Source: Enterobacterales bacterium CwR94
GTDB taxonomy: Bacteria; Pseudomonadota; Gammaproteobacteria; Enterobacterales; Enterobacteriaceae
Direction of reading: 5' to 3'
Length of the DNA stretch: 64,000 bases
Assembly (NCBI GenBank): GCA_002837195.1
Contig: KZ478062.1
Coordinates: forward strand, 310,001-374,000
Position numbers and translations under genes: made by a program. Position 1 is the first letter of the stretch. The number at the start of each line of letters is the position of its first letter. Below the pieces are notes generated by a model. The model worked only from the letters and a program-made list of their open reading frames with translations, did no database searches and had not been told where the DNA came from. Shown one piece after another: positions 26,723-36,192 of the stretch.

Positions 26723-28756
26723 ATGAATCATCCACCTGCTCAAGAAGAAAAAGACAAAATCAATCCCGTGGTGTTTTACACCTCCGCTGGACTGATTTTG
26801 TTGTTTTCCTTGATGACTATTTTCTACACCGATGTCTCGGCGAACTGGATTTCGCGCACGGTGAACTGGGTGTCTGCCACCTTTGGCTGGTATTACATGC
26901 TGGCCGCAACGCTGTACATTGTGTTTGTGATTTTCATCGCCTGTTCCCGCTTTGGCTCGATTAAACTTGGCCCGGAACAATCTAAACCTGAATTCAGTAT
27001 CCTGAGCTGGGCAGCCATGCTGTTTGCCGCTGGTATCGGTATTGACCTGATGTTCTTCTCGGTCGCTGAGCCCGTGACGCAATATATGCTGCCGCCAGAA
27101 GGGGCGGGCGAAACTATTGAGGCCGCGCGTCAGGCAATGGTCTGGACGCTGTTTCACTACGGCCTGACCGGCTGGTCGATGTATGCCTTGATGGGGATCG
27201 CGCTGGGATACTTCAGCTATCGCTATAACTTGCCGCTGACCATTCGCTCGGCGCTGTATCCGATTTTTGGCAAGCGTATCAATGGCCCGATTGGGCACAC
27301 CGTGGATATTGCGGCGGTGATCGGCACCATCTTTGGTATCGCCACGACGCTGGGGATTGGCGTGGTGCAGTTGAACTACGGCCTCAATGTGCTGTTTGAT
27401 ATCCCGGATAGCATGGGCGCGAAAGCCGGTCTTATCGTACTTTCTGTCCTGATTGCCACCATTTCGGTGACCTCCGGCGTGGATAAAGGTATCCGTATTC
27501 TCTCTGAGTTGAATGTGGTGCTGGCGCTGGGGCTGATTCTGTTTGTGCTGTTTATGGGCAACACCGAATTCCTGTTGAATGCGCTGGTGCTCAACATCGG
27601 AGATTACGTCAACCGCTTTATGGGCATGACGCTCAATACCTTTGCGTTTGATCGCCCGGTAGAGTGGATGAACAGTTGGACGCTGTTCTTCTGGGCCTGG
27701 TGGGTTGCCTGGTCACCCTTTGTTGGCCTGTTCCTGGCGCGTATCTCGCGCGGGCGTACTATCCGCGAATTCGTGTTGGGGACGTTGATCATTCCCTTTA
27801 CCTTTACGCTGCTCTGGCTGTCGGTGTTTGGCAATGCGGCACTGTACGAAATCATGCACGGCGATGCGGGCTTTGCGCAGGATGTCATGGCGCATGCTGA
27901 ACGGGGCTTTTATAACCTGCTGGCGCAGTATCCCGGCTTTACCTTTAGCGCCTCGGTTGCCACCATCACCGGCCTGTTGTTCTACGTTACCTCCGCCGAT
28001 TCCGGTGCGTTGGTGCTGGGGAATTTCACCTCAAAGCTGAAAGACATTAACAGTGACTCTCCAAGCTGGCTGCGGATTTTCTGGTCTATCGCCATTGGTA
28101 TGCTGACGATGGGGATGTTGATGACCAATGGTATCTCCGCCTTGCAGAATGCCACGGTGATCATGGGGCTGCCGTTCAGTTTTGTGATTTTCTTCGTGAT
28201 GGCCGGTTTGTATAAATCACTGAAAGTGGAAGATTATCGCCGCGCCAGTGCCGGACGCGATACGGCGCCTTATCCGATGGCTGGACAAGATCGCCTGAGC
28301 TGGAAAAAACGTGTGTCGCGCCTGATGAACTATCCCGGCACGCGCTATACGCGGCAAATGATGGCGACCGTGTGTTATCCCGCAATGGAAGAGGTGGCGA
28401 AGGAGCTGGAGTTGCGCGGCGCGCGCGTTGAGCTGCAAAGTCTGCCACCGGGCGAAGAAGAAAATCTGGGGCATCTGGAATTGATGGTGCATCTGGGCGA
28501 AGAGCAGAACTTTGTCTATCAGATCTGGCCGCAGCAATATTCAGTGCCGGGCTTCACCTACCGTGCACGCAGTGGCAAATCAACCTACTACCGTCTGGAA
28601 ACCTTTTTGCTGGAAGGCAGTCAGGGCAATGACCTGATGGATTACAGCAAAGAGCAGGTGATTATCGATATTCTCGACCAGTATGAGCGGCACCTGAACT
28701 TTATCCACTTACACCGTGAAGCGCCGGGGAACAGCATTACCTTCCCGGGCGTCTAA
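26723..28756 (+). CDS. betT: High-affinity choline transporter BetT
   Basis: A 677-residue BCCT-family importer that uses the proton motive force to take up choline; E. coli BetT has the same length. The start at 26723 follows AGAGGAAAAATA and begins MNHPPAQEEKDKINPVVFYTSAG. The tryptophan-rich substrate helix (WTLFFWAWWVAWSPF near residue 319) is followed by the cytoplasmic loop ARISRGRTIREF typical of the family. The long C-terminal tail (from about 505) senses osmolarity in E. coli. It is divergent from betI. Confidence 0.97.
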   Translation: MNHPPAQEEKDKINPVVFYTSAGLILLFSLMTIFYTDVSANWISRTVNWVSATFGWYYMLAATLYIVFVIFIACSRFGSIKLGPEQSKPEFSILSWAAMLFAAGIGIDLMFFSVAEPVTQYMLPPEGAGETIEAARQAMVWTLFHYGLTGWSMYALMGIALGYFSYRYNLPLTIRSALYPIFGKRINGPIGHTVDIAAVIGTIFGIATTLGIGVVQLNYGLNVLFDIPDSMGAKAGLIVLSVLIATISVTSGVDKGIRILSELNVVLALGLILFVLFMGNTEFLLNALVLNIGDYVNRFMGMTLNTFAFDRPVEWMNSWTLFFWAWWVAWSPFVGLFLARISRGRTIREFVLGTLIIPFTFTLLWLSVFGNAALYEIMHGDAGFAQDVMAHAERGFYNLLAQYPGFTFSASVATITGLLFYVTSADSGALVLGNFTSKLKDINSDSPSWLRIFWSIAIGMLTMGMLMTNGISALQNATVIMGLPFSFVIFFVMAGLYKSLKVEDYRRASAGRDTAPYPMAGQDRLSWKKRVSRLMNYPGTRYTRQMMATVCYPAMEEVAKELELRGARVELQSLPPGEEENLGHLELMVHLGEEQNFVYQIWPQQYSVPGFTYRARSGKSTYYRLETFLLEGSQGNDLMDYSKEQVIIDILDQYERHLNFIHLHREAPGNSITFPGV

Positions 28757-28765
28757 CGGCCATCG

Positions 28766-28800
28766 GCTCTCTCTGTGCTGGGCAGAGAGAGCGTACTTTT
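28766..28800 (+). terminator. Terminator after betT
   Basis: A perfect 10-bp stem (28766-28775 with 28783-28792) is followed by GTACTTTTCTTG. It lies nine bases after the betT stop codon. Confidence 0.75.
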
Positions 28801-28896
28801 CTTGCGGTTCTGCACCGCATCGCACGCAAACCTCGAAAAAACCCGCTACGGTTAACTGTTCTCAGGCCGATGCCACGTTTAACTACAGGGAGTCGT

Positions 28897-30225
28897 ATGA
28901 AGAAAATTCTCAACACCTTTCTGCCGCTCTACACCACCACTTTACTGATGCTGCTGGGTTCCGGTTTGCTCACCACCTGGGTTTCGCTGCGGCTGGCCCA
29001 TGAAGCCGTCAGCGGGACGTTGATTGGTGCGATTACTGCCGCCAACTATGTGGGATTGGTGATCGGCGGCAAAGTCGGTCATAACCTGATTGCGCGCGTC
29101 GGGCATATTCGTGCCTATGTCTCTTGTGCCGGGGTGATCACTGCGTCGGTGGTCGGCCATGGTTTAACCGATTACATCCCGCTGTGGATCTTTCTGCGCC
29201 TGATCATCGGGCTGTGCATGATGTGCCAGTACATGGTGTTAGAGAGCTGGCTGAATGATCGTGCAGAGTCGTCACAGCGCGGCGTGATCTTTGGCTTATA
29301 TATGATTGCGACCTATCTGGGACTGTGTGCCGGGCAGGTCATATTAATGGTGCAAACCGGTTTTGGGATCAGCACGTTGCTGATTGTGGCGCTATGCTTT
29401 GCGCTCTGTTTAGTGCCGATTGCTCTGACCACGCGAACCAATGCACAACCCATGTCACCGGCCCCGATGGAGCTGGGTTACTTTTTTAAAACCATTCCGA
29501 AATTACTGGTGGTCACGCTGGTGACCGGGATGGCGGTCGGCGCGTTTTATGGACTCGCCCCGGTGTATGCCAGCCAGTTAGGTTTCAATAACTGGCAGAC
29601 CGGCTTGTTTATGGCGGTCACCATTTTTGCCGGGCTGGTATCACAGTTCCCGCTTAGCTGGCTGTCAGATCGTTATGACCGCCACCGCCTGCTGTTTTGG
29701 ACAGCGTTGATTTATGCCGTGGCGGCACTGCCGCTCGCCCTGTTACCGACGCTGAATTACGCCTGGTTACTGGGCGTCGCGTTTATTGCCAGTATGATGC
29801 AATTTTCCCTGTATCCGCTGGCGGTGGCACTGGCTAATGATCGCGTTGAACCGGATCGCCGCGTGTCGCTCACCGCGTGCTTACTGATGGCGTTTGGCGT
29901 GGGGGCCAGTATTGGCCCGGTATTAACCGGTGCCTTTATGCAGCCGCTGGGGGCACGCGTGCTGTACCTGTTTTTCGCGCTCTGCGCCGTGGGGATTGCG
30001 GCCTTGAGCTGGGTGCGCCAGCGCGTGCCGGAGATCATTGTGGATGCGCCTTTGCCACACGTTGTGATGCCTGACAGCCTGGCATCATCGCCACTGGCGG
30101 CGGCGCTGAATCCCACGCTGGATGAAGAGGTGATCAACGAGGTGATGGTCAATACGCCCGACGAGACATCGGCGGAGGAAGCACCGGAGGAAGGTGAGCA
30201 ACCTCCGCGTGCCGACACCGTTTAG
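28897..30225 (+). CDS. YcaD-like major facilitator superfamily transporter
   Basis: A 442-residue protein with twelve hydrophobic helices. It resembles E. coli YcaD: FLPLYTTTLLMLLGSGLLTTW at the start, then QYMVLESWLNDRAESSQRG near residue 115 and SQFPLSWLSDRYDRHR near 250, which replaces the usual MFS loop motif. The substrate is unknown. The start at 28897 has AGGGAG upstream. A 70-residue acidic C-terminal tail (EEAPEEGEQPP) is likely cytoplasmic. The stop overlaps the convergent GNAT gene by four bases. Confidence 0.88.
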   Translation: MKKILNTFLPLYTTTLLMLLGSGLLTTWVSLRLAHEAVSGTLIGAITAANYVGLVIGGKVGHNLIARVGHIRAYVSCAGVITASVVGHGLTDYIPLWIFLRLIIGLCMMCQYMVLESWLNDRAESSQRGVIFGLYMIATYLGLCAGQVILMVQTGFGISTLLIVALCFALCLVPIALTTRTNAQPMSPAPMELGYFFKTIPKLLVVTLVTGMAVGAFYGLAPVYASQLGFNNWQTGLFMAVTIFAGLVSQFPLSWLSDRYDRHRLLFWTALIYAVAALPLALLPTLNYAWLLGVAFIASMMQFSLYPLAVALANDRVEPDRRVSLTACLLMAFGVGASIGPVLTGAFMQPLGARVLYLFFALCAVGIAALSWVRQRVPEIIVDAPLPHVVMPDSLASSPLAAALNPTLDEEVINEVMVNTPDETSAEEAPEEGEQPPRADTV

Positions 30226-30668
30226 GCATGCTGTAAGTGCACAAGGGGATAAGGACGTCCCTGACCATCGAGCGCGGAACGGCCCGTCTCGCGAAAGCCC
30301 AGGTGCTGATAAAACCCCAATGCCTGGGTGTTTTGCGCGTTAACGTCGGTGGCTAAATGCGGTTGCGTTGCCAGCGCGAACATCACAAGTTTTTTCCCCA
30401 CGCCTCTGCCGCGCGCCTGGGCTGAGACAAACAGGGCTTCCAGTTTATCGCCCTCCAATAGCATAAAGCCCTGCACAGTGTGGTGCGCGTCGACCGCCAA
30501 CCAAAGCGGGGCCTGCGGCAAAAAGGCGTGCACTTCGGCTTCAATCGCGACGCGATCGTCCGGGTGTAAGAAGTCATGGGTCGCGTCGACGCTGCTGCGC
30601 CAAATGTCCATCAGGCGGTCGGCGTCGGCGGGGGTCGCTTGACGCAGGTGCAGTGTTAGGTCGCTCAT
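30222..30668 (-). CDS. GNAT-family N-acetyltransferase, YjaB-like
   Basis: A 148-residue acetyl-CoA-dependent acetyltransferase. It aligns by eye with E. coli YjaB: IWRSSVDATHDFL near residue 24, FLPQAPLWLAVDA near 51, the CoA-binding ARGRGVGKKLV near 93, and NAQNTQALGFYQHLGF near 116. The acceptor substrate is not known. ATG 30668 was preferred over upstream starts because MSDLTLHLRQATPADAD opens the domain. It is transcribed towards the MFS gene. Confidence 0.9.
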   Translation of the reverse strand: MSDLTLHLRQATPADADRLMDIWRSSVDATHDFLHPDDRVAIEAEVHAFLPQAPLWLAVDAHHTVQGFMLLEGDKLEALFVSAQARGRGVGKKLVMFALATQPHLATDVNAQNTQALGFYQHLGFRETGRSALDGQGRPYPLVHLQHA

Positions 30669-30805
30669 CGTGTCATCCTGTCGATATAAAGCGCCATTAT
30701 GCGACGCTTTGCGATTTTTGTGCACAGCTTTGCTGTTTTCGTTGGTTGCTTAAGCGGCACGCTTCACGCAGGTTGGGCGCAGATCAATCACGGGTGAGAA
30801 AGACC

Positions 30806-31861
30806 ATGGCAGCAGACTATTTGCATGATGAACAGCGGCGCTGGCTGCAACAGCAAGCGCGCAGTTTCCGCTGGCGGACACAGTGGCCGACGGTGTTATT
30901 AATGGTCGCGGTATATGGGGGATGGTTTGCCACGCTGTACTTCTGGCAAACGCTGGGACTCACTGCCGCGACGCTGCTGCTGATTTGGTTTACGACCTGG
31001 TATATGTCTTTTCAGCATGAGTTGATTCACGGTCACCCAACGCGGTGGCCGCGCGTTAACCAGTTACTCGGTACACTGCCGCTGGCGGTGTGGTATCCGT
31101 ATGGGCTGTATCGCGATTCGCATCTTAAACATCACCGTAATGATCACCTGACGCACCCGGAAGAGGACCCGGAAACCTACTATTTTTCTGCGCGGCGTTG
31201 GCAACAATTGACGCCTTTCCAGCGGCGATGGGTGCGTGTGCGCAATACGTTTCCCGGACGGCTGTTGATTGCGCCGGCGTGGGATATCATGCAAACCCTG
31301 CGGGGTATGTGGAAAGCGGTGGTGCACCGCGAGTGGGCGTCAATTGGCATGTGGTTGCTGCATATCACCTTGCTGGTGGTGTTGCTGCGCTGGATGCAGG
31401 CGCAGCAGTTTCCGATTGGCTGGTATCTGCTGGGCGTGACCTATCCGGCGCTGAGCCTGACGAAAGTGCGTTCGTTTCTGGAGCATCGCTATGCGGAGGT
31501 GCCCGCTGCGCGTTCAGCGATTAACGAGGCCGGTTTAGTTTGGCGTTTGTTGTTTCTGAATCTCAACTATCATTCAGTACATCACCACCTGCCCGCGGTG
31601 CCATGGTTTGCGTTGCGGCAGGTTTATCAGCATGATAAGCACGGCTGGTTGAAAAATAACCACCAGTTTTGGGTCGCGGGCTATGGTGAAGGGTGGCGAC
31701 GCTATTTTCTTTTGGCTGTGCCCGTTGAGGTGCACCCCGAGCAACAAAGCGAGATACGCCATGAGTTCAGTCGTTGCGCTGCCAATGTATGTGATCAACC
31801 CGCCGGATGTCGATGCGCTGTGGCAGACCCTCTCGTCGCTGCTTGCCAGACGCGACATTGA
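30806..31861 (+). CDS. Membrane fatty acid desaturase, 3' end overlapping the next gene
   Basis: A 351-residue di-iron desaturase with all three histidine boxes: HELIHGH near residue 72, HLKHHRNDH near 107 and HSVHHHLPAVPW near 257. Hydrophobic segments place it in the inner membrane, where it would introduce a double bond or hydroxyl into a lipid chain. The last 33 codons overprint the start of the PhnD-like gene in another frame. Their composition (CAANVCDQPAGCRC) is unlike a desaturase tail, so the natural stop was probably near 31760 and lost by a small indel. Confidence 0.85.
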   Translation: MAADYLHDEQRRWLQQQARSFRWRTQWPTVLLMVAVYGGWFATLYFWQTLGLTAATLLLIWFTTWYMSFQHELIHGHPTRWPRVNQLLGTLPLAVWYPYGLYRDSHLKHHRNDHLTHPEEDPETYYFSARRWQQLTPFQRRWVRVRNTFPGRLLIAPAWDIMQTLRGMWKAVVHREWASIGMWLLHITLLVVLLRWMQAQQFPIGWYLLGVTYPALSLTKVRSFLEHRYAEVPAARSAINEAGLVWRLLFLNLNYHSVHHHLPAVPWFALRQVYQHDKHGWLKNNHQFWVAGYGEGWRRYFLLAVPVEVHPEQQSEIRHEFSRCAANVCDQPAGCRCAVADPLVAACQTRH

Positions 31862-32528
31862 AACGCCCCAACAACTCAGTTGGCCTGACGATCTGCCTCG
31901 CCACTGGCAGGATACGCAACTGCTGTTGAGCCAAACCTGTGGCTGGCCCTTAGTGGCGACGCTCCCCGAGGTGCAAGTAGTGGGCTGCTTTCATTACAGC
32001 GCTGCCGGGTGCGATGCCTTTGGTTACCGTAGCTTCCTGGTGACGCGCCGCAAAGAGCCGGGCCAAATGTTGGCGGATTTTGCGGGACGCGTGGCGGTGT
32101 GCAACAGCGCGGATTCACAGTCGGGTTACCACTCTTTACGGCGGTTAACGGGCTCTCCGGAGACGTTTTTTTCACAGGTGAATTTCAGTGGCAGCCACGT
32201 GAATTCATTGCAGTCTCTGCGCAACGGCGATGCGGATATCGCGGCCATTGATTGTGTCACCTGGGCGCTGATTCAGCGCCATCAACCAGGATGGTTAGCG
32301 GGATTAACCGCCATCGGCGACACGCCTTTAACGCCGGGTTTACCGCTGATTACCAGCCCCTCCACGCCGCCTGAAACGCTGCAAGCATTACGTGATGCGT
32401 TAAAACAGTTGGTGCGGGAGCACAAAGATGTGTGCAAGGCGCTGTTGATTCATGACTTTACGCCTGTTCCGCGGCAGGCATGGGACATGCTGTTACGCCC
32501 GCCGCAGAAAACGTCACCAGCGCCCTGA
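31761..32528 (+). CDS. PhnD-like phosphate/phosphonate-type substrate-binding protein without signal peptide
   Basis: A 255-residue protein of COG3221. Matching segments are YRSFLVTRR near residue 89, VAVCNSADSQSGYHSLRRL near 110 and SGSHVNSLQSLRNGDADIAAID near 138, which form the ligand pocket in PhnD proteins. The N-terminus MSSVVALPMYVINPPD lacks a secretion signal, so it may be cytoplasmic. No transporter partners are adjacent. The start at 31761 lies inside the desaturase frame, with a 101-bp overlap. The ligand is unknown. Confidence 0.8.
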   Translation: MSSVVALPMYVINPPDVDALWQTLSSLLARRDIETPQQLSWPDDLPRHWQDTQLLLSQTCGWPLVATLPEVQVVGCFHYSAAGCDAFGYRSFLVTRRKEPGQMLADFAGRVAVCNSADSQSGYHSLRRLTGSPETFFSQVNFSGSHVNSLQSLRNGDADIAAIDCVTWALIQRHQPGWLAGLTAIGDTPLTPGLPLITSPSTPPETLQALRDALKQLVREHKDVCKALLIHDFTPVPRQAWDMLLRPPQKTSPAP

Positions 32529-32531
32529 TCC

Positions 32532-33347
32532 TTAGGTGGCCGGTGTTGAGAGACTCCAGCACACCACCGCCGGGCTTTCACGCAATGCGCCGCACTGCAT
32601 AAAGTAGAGGCGCGTCATATCGTTAAGCCAGCTTTTCAATGAGGTGCTCTTCAGTACCAGCATATATTCATCGCTGGCGCATTGTGGGTTCAGGCGTCGG
32701 GCATAATCCAGCAGCCCTTCGTGTAATTCTGCGGCCTCTAAAACAGGTTTTGACACCATCACAGAGCAGGTACCGGCCAAGCCTAAATAGATTTTTTGAC
32801 GCTCTTGTCGGCTGTCTTGCCAGATAACCATCAGAATGGCTCCTTGCAAGCACAGCAAAACCAGCAAAATGGTCAAAAATTTCGGCCTCGCGATGCGCGG
32901 CTTGCGAGATGAGGACGCGACCTGTGCGGCAGGTGAGTTGAGCAGTGGCACTATTGGGATAGGGGCGGCTGACAGCGTCTTCGTGGGCACCACCTCAGGC
33001 TGCGGTTCATCCGTTAGCATTTCTGCAGGGATCTGCTCGCGCCACATAAAACCCAGTTTTGGTACGGTAGCGATTGCGTCGTCTTCCATGCCTAAATCAC
33101 GAATGACGCGGCGCAACTTGCTAATGCATTGATTCAAATTGTTATTGCTGGAGACCATACCAAAATCATCCCAGACTTTGGTAAACAACAGTTCGCGGCT
33201 GACCGCTTCGCCTTGATGCTGAATAAGCAATAATAACAAACGTTTAGTTGGATTAGAGATTTGAACCGTCTGCAGATCAGGATGAATAAGGGAGAGTGTG
33301 CCTGCTTCGGCATCAAACGTTATTAGATTATTAATGAGGTATTTCAT
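32532..33347 (-). CDS. CadC/ToxR-like membrane-anchored transcriptional regulator
   Basis: A 271-residue one-component regulator. Residues 1-105 form an OmpR-type winged helix (QISNPTKRLLLLLIQHQG, NLNQCISKLRRVIRDLG, IATVPKLGF), followed by a proline-rich linker, one membrane helix at about 157-176 and a 95-residue periplasmic domain with four cysteines that could form disulfides. It has no adjacent partner operon; the PhnD-like gene converges with a 3-bp gap. The target genes and signal are unknown. ATG 33347 was chosen because MKYLINN opens the domain. Confidence 0.88.
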   Translation of the reverse strand: MKYLINNLITFDAEAGTLSLIHPDLQTVQISNPTKRLLLLLIQHQGEAVSRELLFTKVWDDFGMVSSNNNLNQCISKLRRVIRDLGMEDDAIATVPKLGFMWREQIPAEMLTDEPQPEVVPTKTLSAAPIPIVPLLNSPAAQVASSSRKPRIARPKFLTILLVLLCLQGAILMVIWQDSRQERQKIYLGLAGTCSVMVSKPVLEAAELHEGLLDYARRLNPQCASDEYMLVLKSTSLKSWLNDMTRLYFMQCGALRESPAVVCWSLSTPAT

Positions 33348-33675
33348 GTCATTGGCTCGTTTTATTCCCGGGTATATCAAAAAGCCTTTAAGTCAGATAA
33401 CCGTCTCAATAGCCGTAAAAAATAAGAAATTATTAAACTAATGTTATCGTTAAGGAGGCGTTCGTAAAATATAAACAGTGTTTTTTTGTTTAACTTAGAA
33501 TTAAATTCTATTACTGAGGTGTTCTTAGGCGTTGATGACTTGTTTCGATGCAAGGTTTAACCTTTTATAAGAAAGTGCCGCTGTGGAAGAAGGGTCTTAT
33601 TAACCTTAATGCATGTGTCCGTCGAATGCCCCACGAAGGCGACCTGCGTTGTGCAACGGTTTATCCGATAAATAC
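33348..33675. other. Intergenic region, no gene recognised
   Basis: The gap between the CadC-like gene and gor holds AT-rich sequence near 33400-33530, suited to the CadC-like promoter and to control by nucleoid proteins. The dyad AGAATTAAATTCT lies at 33497-33509. Short open frames at 33548-33736 have no ribosome site or recognisable product and are not called genes. Confidence 0.5.
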
Positions 33676-33705
33676 GCAAAAAAAAGCCAGGCACAATGGC
33701 CTGGC
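33676..33705 (-). terminator. Rho-independent terminator of gor
   Basis: A 7-bp stem (33686-33692 with 33699-33705) is followed on the minus strand by TTTTTTTT. It starts 17 bases after the gor stop codon. Confidence 0.85.
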
Positions 33706-33722
33706 GATGCCGTTCAGCGGGA

Positions 33723-35075
33723 TTAACGCATGGTGACAAACTCTTCAGCAGCCGTTGGGTGAATGGCGACCGTGTTATCAAAGTCTTTTTTGGTGGCACC
33801 CATTTTCAGTGCCACAGCAAAGCCTTGCAGGATCTCATCCATACCAAAACCGATGCCGTGAATACCCACAATTTTCTCTTCCGGCCCGACACACACCAGC
33901 TTCATGCGGCAAGGCTGACGGTGCTGTGTCACTGCGGTGTACATCGCCGTAAAGGCGGATTTATACACTTTGACCTGATCGTCGCCGTATTGCTCACGCG
34001 CTTGCGGTTCGGTCAGACCCACGGTACCAATCGGTGGGTGGCTAAACACCACGGTCGGCACATTGGCGTAGTCCAAATGCTCGTCCGGCTTGTTGTTAAA
34101 CAGACGCTCTGAAAGACGACGGCCTGCGGCCACGGCAACCGGCGTCAGTTCTACTGCACCGGTGTTATCACCGACCGCGTAGACACCCGCAACTGACGTG
34201 TTCTGGAATTTATCAACGTTGATATAGCCTTTGTCGTTGAGTGCCACACCTGTGGCCTGCAAATTCAGGTTGTCGGTCATCGGCTCACGACCAATCGCCC
34301 AGATCAGGCAATCCACCGTTTGCTGTTTACCGTTTTCCAGCGTCAGCGTCAGGCTGCCATCGGCATTTTTGGTCACCGATTGCGGAATGGATTCGGTATG
34401 CAGCGTGGGGCCTTCGGTGTTAATCACTTCCAGTAAGGTGTCCACAATCAGCGGATCAAAGCTGCGCAGTGGCGCATGTTTGCGAACAAACAGATGGGTT
34501 TCTGCACCTAACGCATTCACCACACCGGCGATTTCAACGGCGATATACCCTGCGCCAACGACCGCGATACGGTTTGGCAGGGCATCCAGTTCAAAGAAAC
34601 CATCGGAATTAATACCGTATTCGGCACCGGGAATGTTGGGTTGGGTAGGGCGGCCGCCGGTGGCGATCAGAATGTGATCGGCGGTGATGGTTTCGCCGTT
34701 CACTTCAACCGTATGCGCATCAATAAAACGCGCAAAACCGCGGATCACATCAACGTTATTTTTACCCAGCACGTTGTCATAGGAGGCGTGAATACGATCG
34801 ATATAGGCCGTGCGGTTTTTGATAAGCGTTGACCAGTTGAACTGGTTAACCGTGGTATCAAAGCCGTAATCCGGGCCGTAGTTGTGAATGGCCTCGGCGA
34901 TCTGCGCCGCATGCCACATGACTTTTTTGGGCACGCAGCCGACGTTAACGCAGGTTCCGCCCAACGCTTTGGCCTCAATCAGCGCACATTTTTGTCCATA
35001 CATAGCTGCGCGGTTGATGGAGGCAATCCCGCCGCTGCCACCGCCAATTGCAAGGTAGTCGTAATGTTTGCTCAT
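33723..35075 (-). CDS. gor: Glutathione reductase
   Basis: A 450-residue FAD enzyme, the same length as E. coli Gor, reducing glutathione disulfide with NADPH in the cytoplasm. The FAD motif [16 protein letters not shown] is near residue 9, the redox disulfide is in [13 protein letters not shown] (Cys42 and Cys47), and the NADPH site is [12 protein letters not shown] with the basic residues VRKH near 218. The C-terminus [12 protein letters not shown] has the catalytic His/Glu pair. The start [13 protein letters not shown] fits the family. It is divergent from rbn; in E. coli the gene responds to OxyR. Confidence 0.97.
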   Translation of the reverse strand: MSKHYDYLAIGGGSGGIASINRAAMYGQKCALIEAKALGGTCVNVGCVPKKVMWHAAQIAEAIHNYGPDYGFDTTVNQFNWSTLIKNRTAYIDRIHASYDNVLGKNNVDVIRGFARFIDAHTVEVNGETITADHILIATGGRPTQPNIPGAEYGINSDGFFELDALPNRIAVVGAGYIAVEIAGVVNALGAETHLFVRKHAPLRSFDPLIVDTLLEVINTEGPTLHTESIPQSVTKNADGSLTLTLENGKQQTVDCLIWAIGREPMTDNLNLQATGVALNDKGYINVDKFQNTSVAGVYAVGDNTGAVELTPVAVAAGRRLSERLFNNKPDEHLDYANVPTVVFSHPPIGTVGLTEPQAREQYGDDQVKVYKSAFTAMYTAVTQHRQPCRMKLVCVGPEEKIVGIHGIGFGMDEILQGFAVALKMGATKKDFDNTVAIHPTAAEEFVTMR

Positions 35076-35262
35076 CGTTGCGTCCTGTTCATTATTCACA
35101 AAAAAATGGGCATCAGTGTAACGCTTCGCGGCGTCTTGCCGCAAAGATTGCATCTATGGTTGTGATAGGAGAGAGATAATACCCGTTACTGGCCCATGAT
35201 GGTCGCCAATCTGTGCCTTTACCGCTACTCTGACGTCTTCCCCCATCCTCACAGGCAATGCC

Positions 35263-36192
35263 ATGGAACTCCTTTTTTTGGGCACCTGTGCTGGCGCTCC
35301 CAGCAAAGCCCGCAATGTCTCAAGTATTGCGTTTAATATTAAAGGCACGCGCAATACGCACTGGCTCTTTGATTGCGGTGAAGCCACGCAGCATCAACTG
35401 CTCAACACGCCCCTGCGCCCTGGCAAGCTGGAGCGCATTTTTATTACGCACTTGCATGGCGATCATATCTTTGGGCTACCGGGACTGCTGACCAGCCGGT
35501 CAATGAACGGTGTGACGGAACCCCTTACGCTATATGGCCCACCGGGATTGCAGGTCTTTGTGGAAACCGCGCTGCGCGTCAGCGGTTCCTGGGTTTCGTA
35601 TCCACTGGAGATTGTTGAAGTCCACAGCGGATTCGTGCTCGATGATGGGCAGTTTCGCGTCACGGCATTTCCGCTCAATCACGTGATTGAATGTTATGGC
35701 TACCGCATTGAAGAGCATCATCAGCCCGGTGGCTTAGATGCGGCCCGGCTTGCTGCCGACGGTGTACCGCCAGGGCCAATTTATCAACAGCTAAAACGGG
35801 GCGAAACGGTGACGCTAGCGGAAGGGCGGGTGATCAACGGCGCGGATTATCTGGGAACGCCGGTACAAGGGCGAACCGTTGCCATCTTTGGTGACACGGC
35901 ACCGACGCCAGTGGCATTGGAACTGGCCGCGGGTGTCGATGTGATGGTACATGAGACAACACTGGAACATGCCTTGCAGGAGAAAGCCAACAGCCGTGGA
36001 CACTCGACCACCCTGCAAGCGGCCACGGTAGCTAAACAAGCAGGGGCAAAACGCCTTATTGCCACACATTTTAGTGCGCGTTACGGTATCGGAGAGTGTC
36101 AGCGATTGCTGGCGGAGTGCCAGACCATTTTCCCCAATACCGAGCTGGCGTATGACTTTGCCGTGTTTGAGATCCCACTTACTCCGGTGTGA
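35263..36192 (+). CDS. rbn: Ribonuclease BN / RNase Z
   Basis: A 309-residue metallo-beta-lactamase-fold nuclease that trims tRNA 3' ends. The zinc motif HLHGDH near residue 64 is followed by [12 protein letters not shown] near 141 (exosite and metal ligand), FGDTAPT near 207 with the bridging aspartate, and the C-terminal THFSARY near 266. Length and motifs match E. coli Rbn (ElaC). In E. coli it lies elsewhere; here it is between gor and rlmJ, and its end overlaps rlmJ by 14 bp on the opposite strand. Confidence 0.95.
   Translation: MELLFLGTCAGAPSKARNVSSIAFNIKGTRNTHWLFDCGEATQHQLLNTPLRPGKLERIFITHLHGDHIFGLPGLLTSRSMNGVTEPLTLYGPPGLQVFVETALRVSGSWVSYPLEIVEVHSGFVLDDGQFRVTAFPLNHVIECYGYRIEEHHQPGGLDAARLAADGVPPGPIYQQLKRGETVTLAEGRVINGADYLGTPVQGRTVAIFGDTAPTPVALELAAGVDVMVHETTLEHALQEKANSRGHSTTLQAATVAKQAGAKRLIATHFSARYGIGECQRLLAECQTIFPNTELAYDFAVFEIPLTPV

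Noticed and set aside
33548-33736. 62-codon frame upstream of the gor terminator
   Set aside because: It crosses the gor terminator hairpin, has no good ribosome site and no recognisable product.
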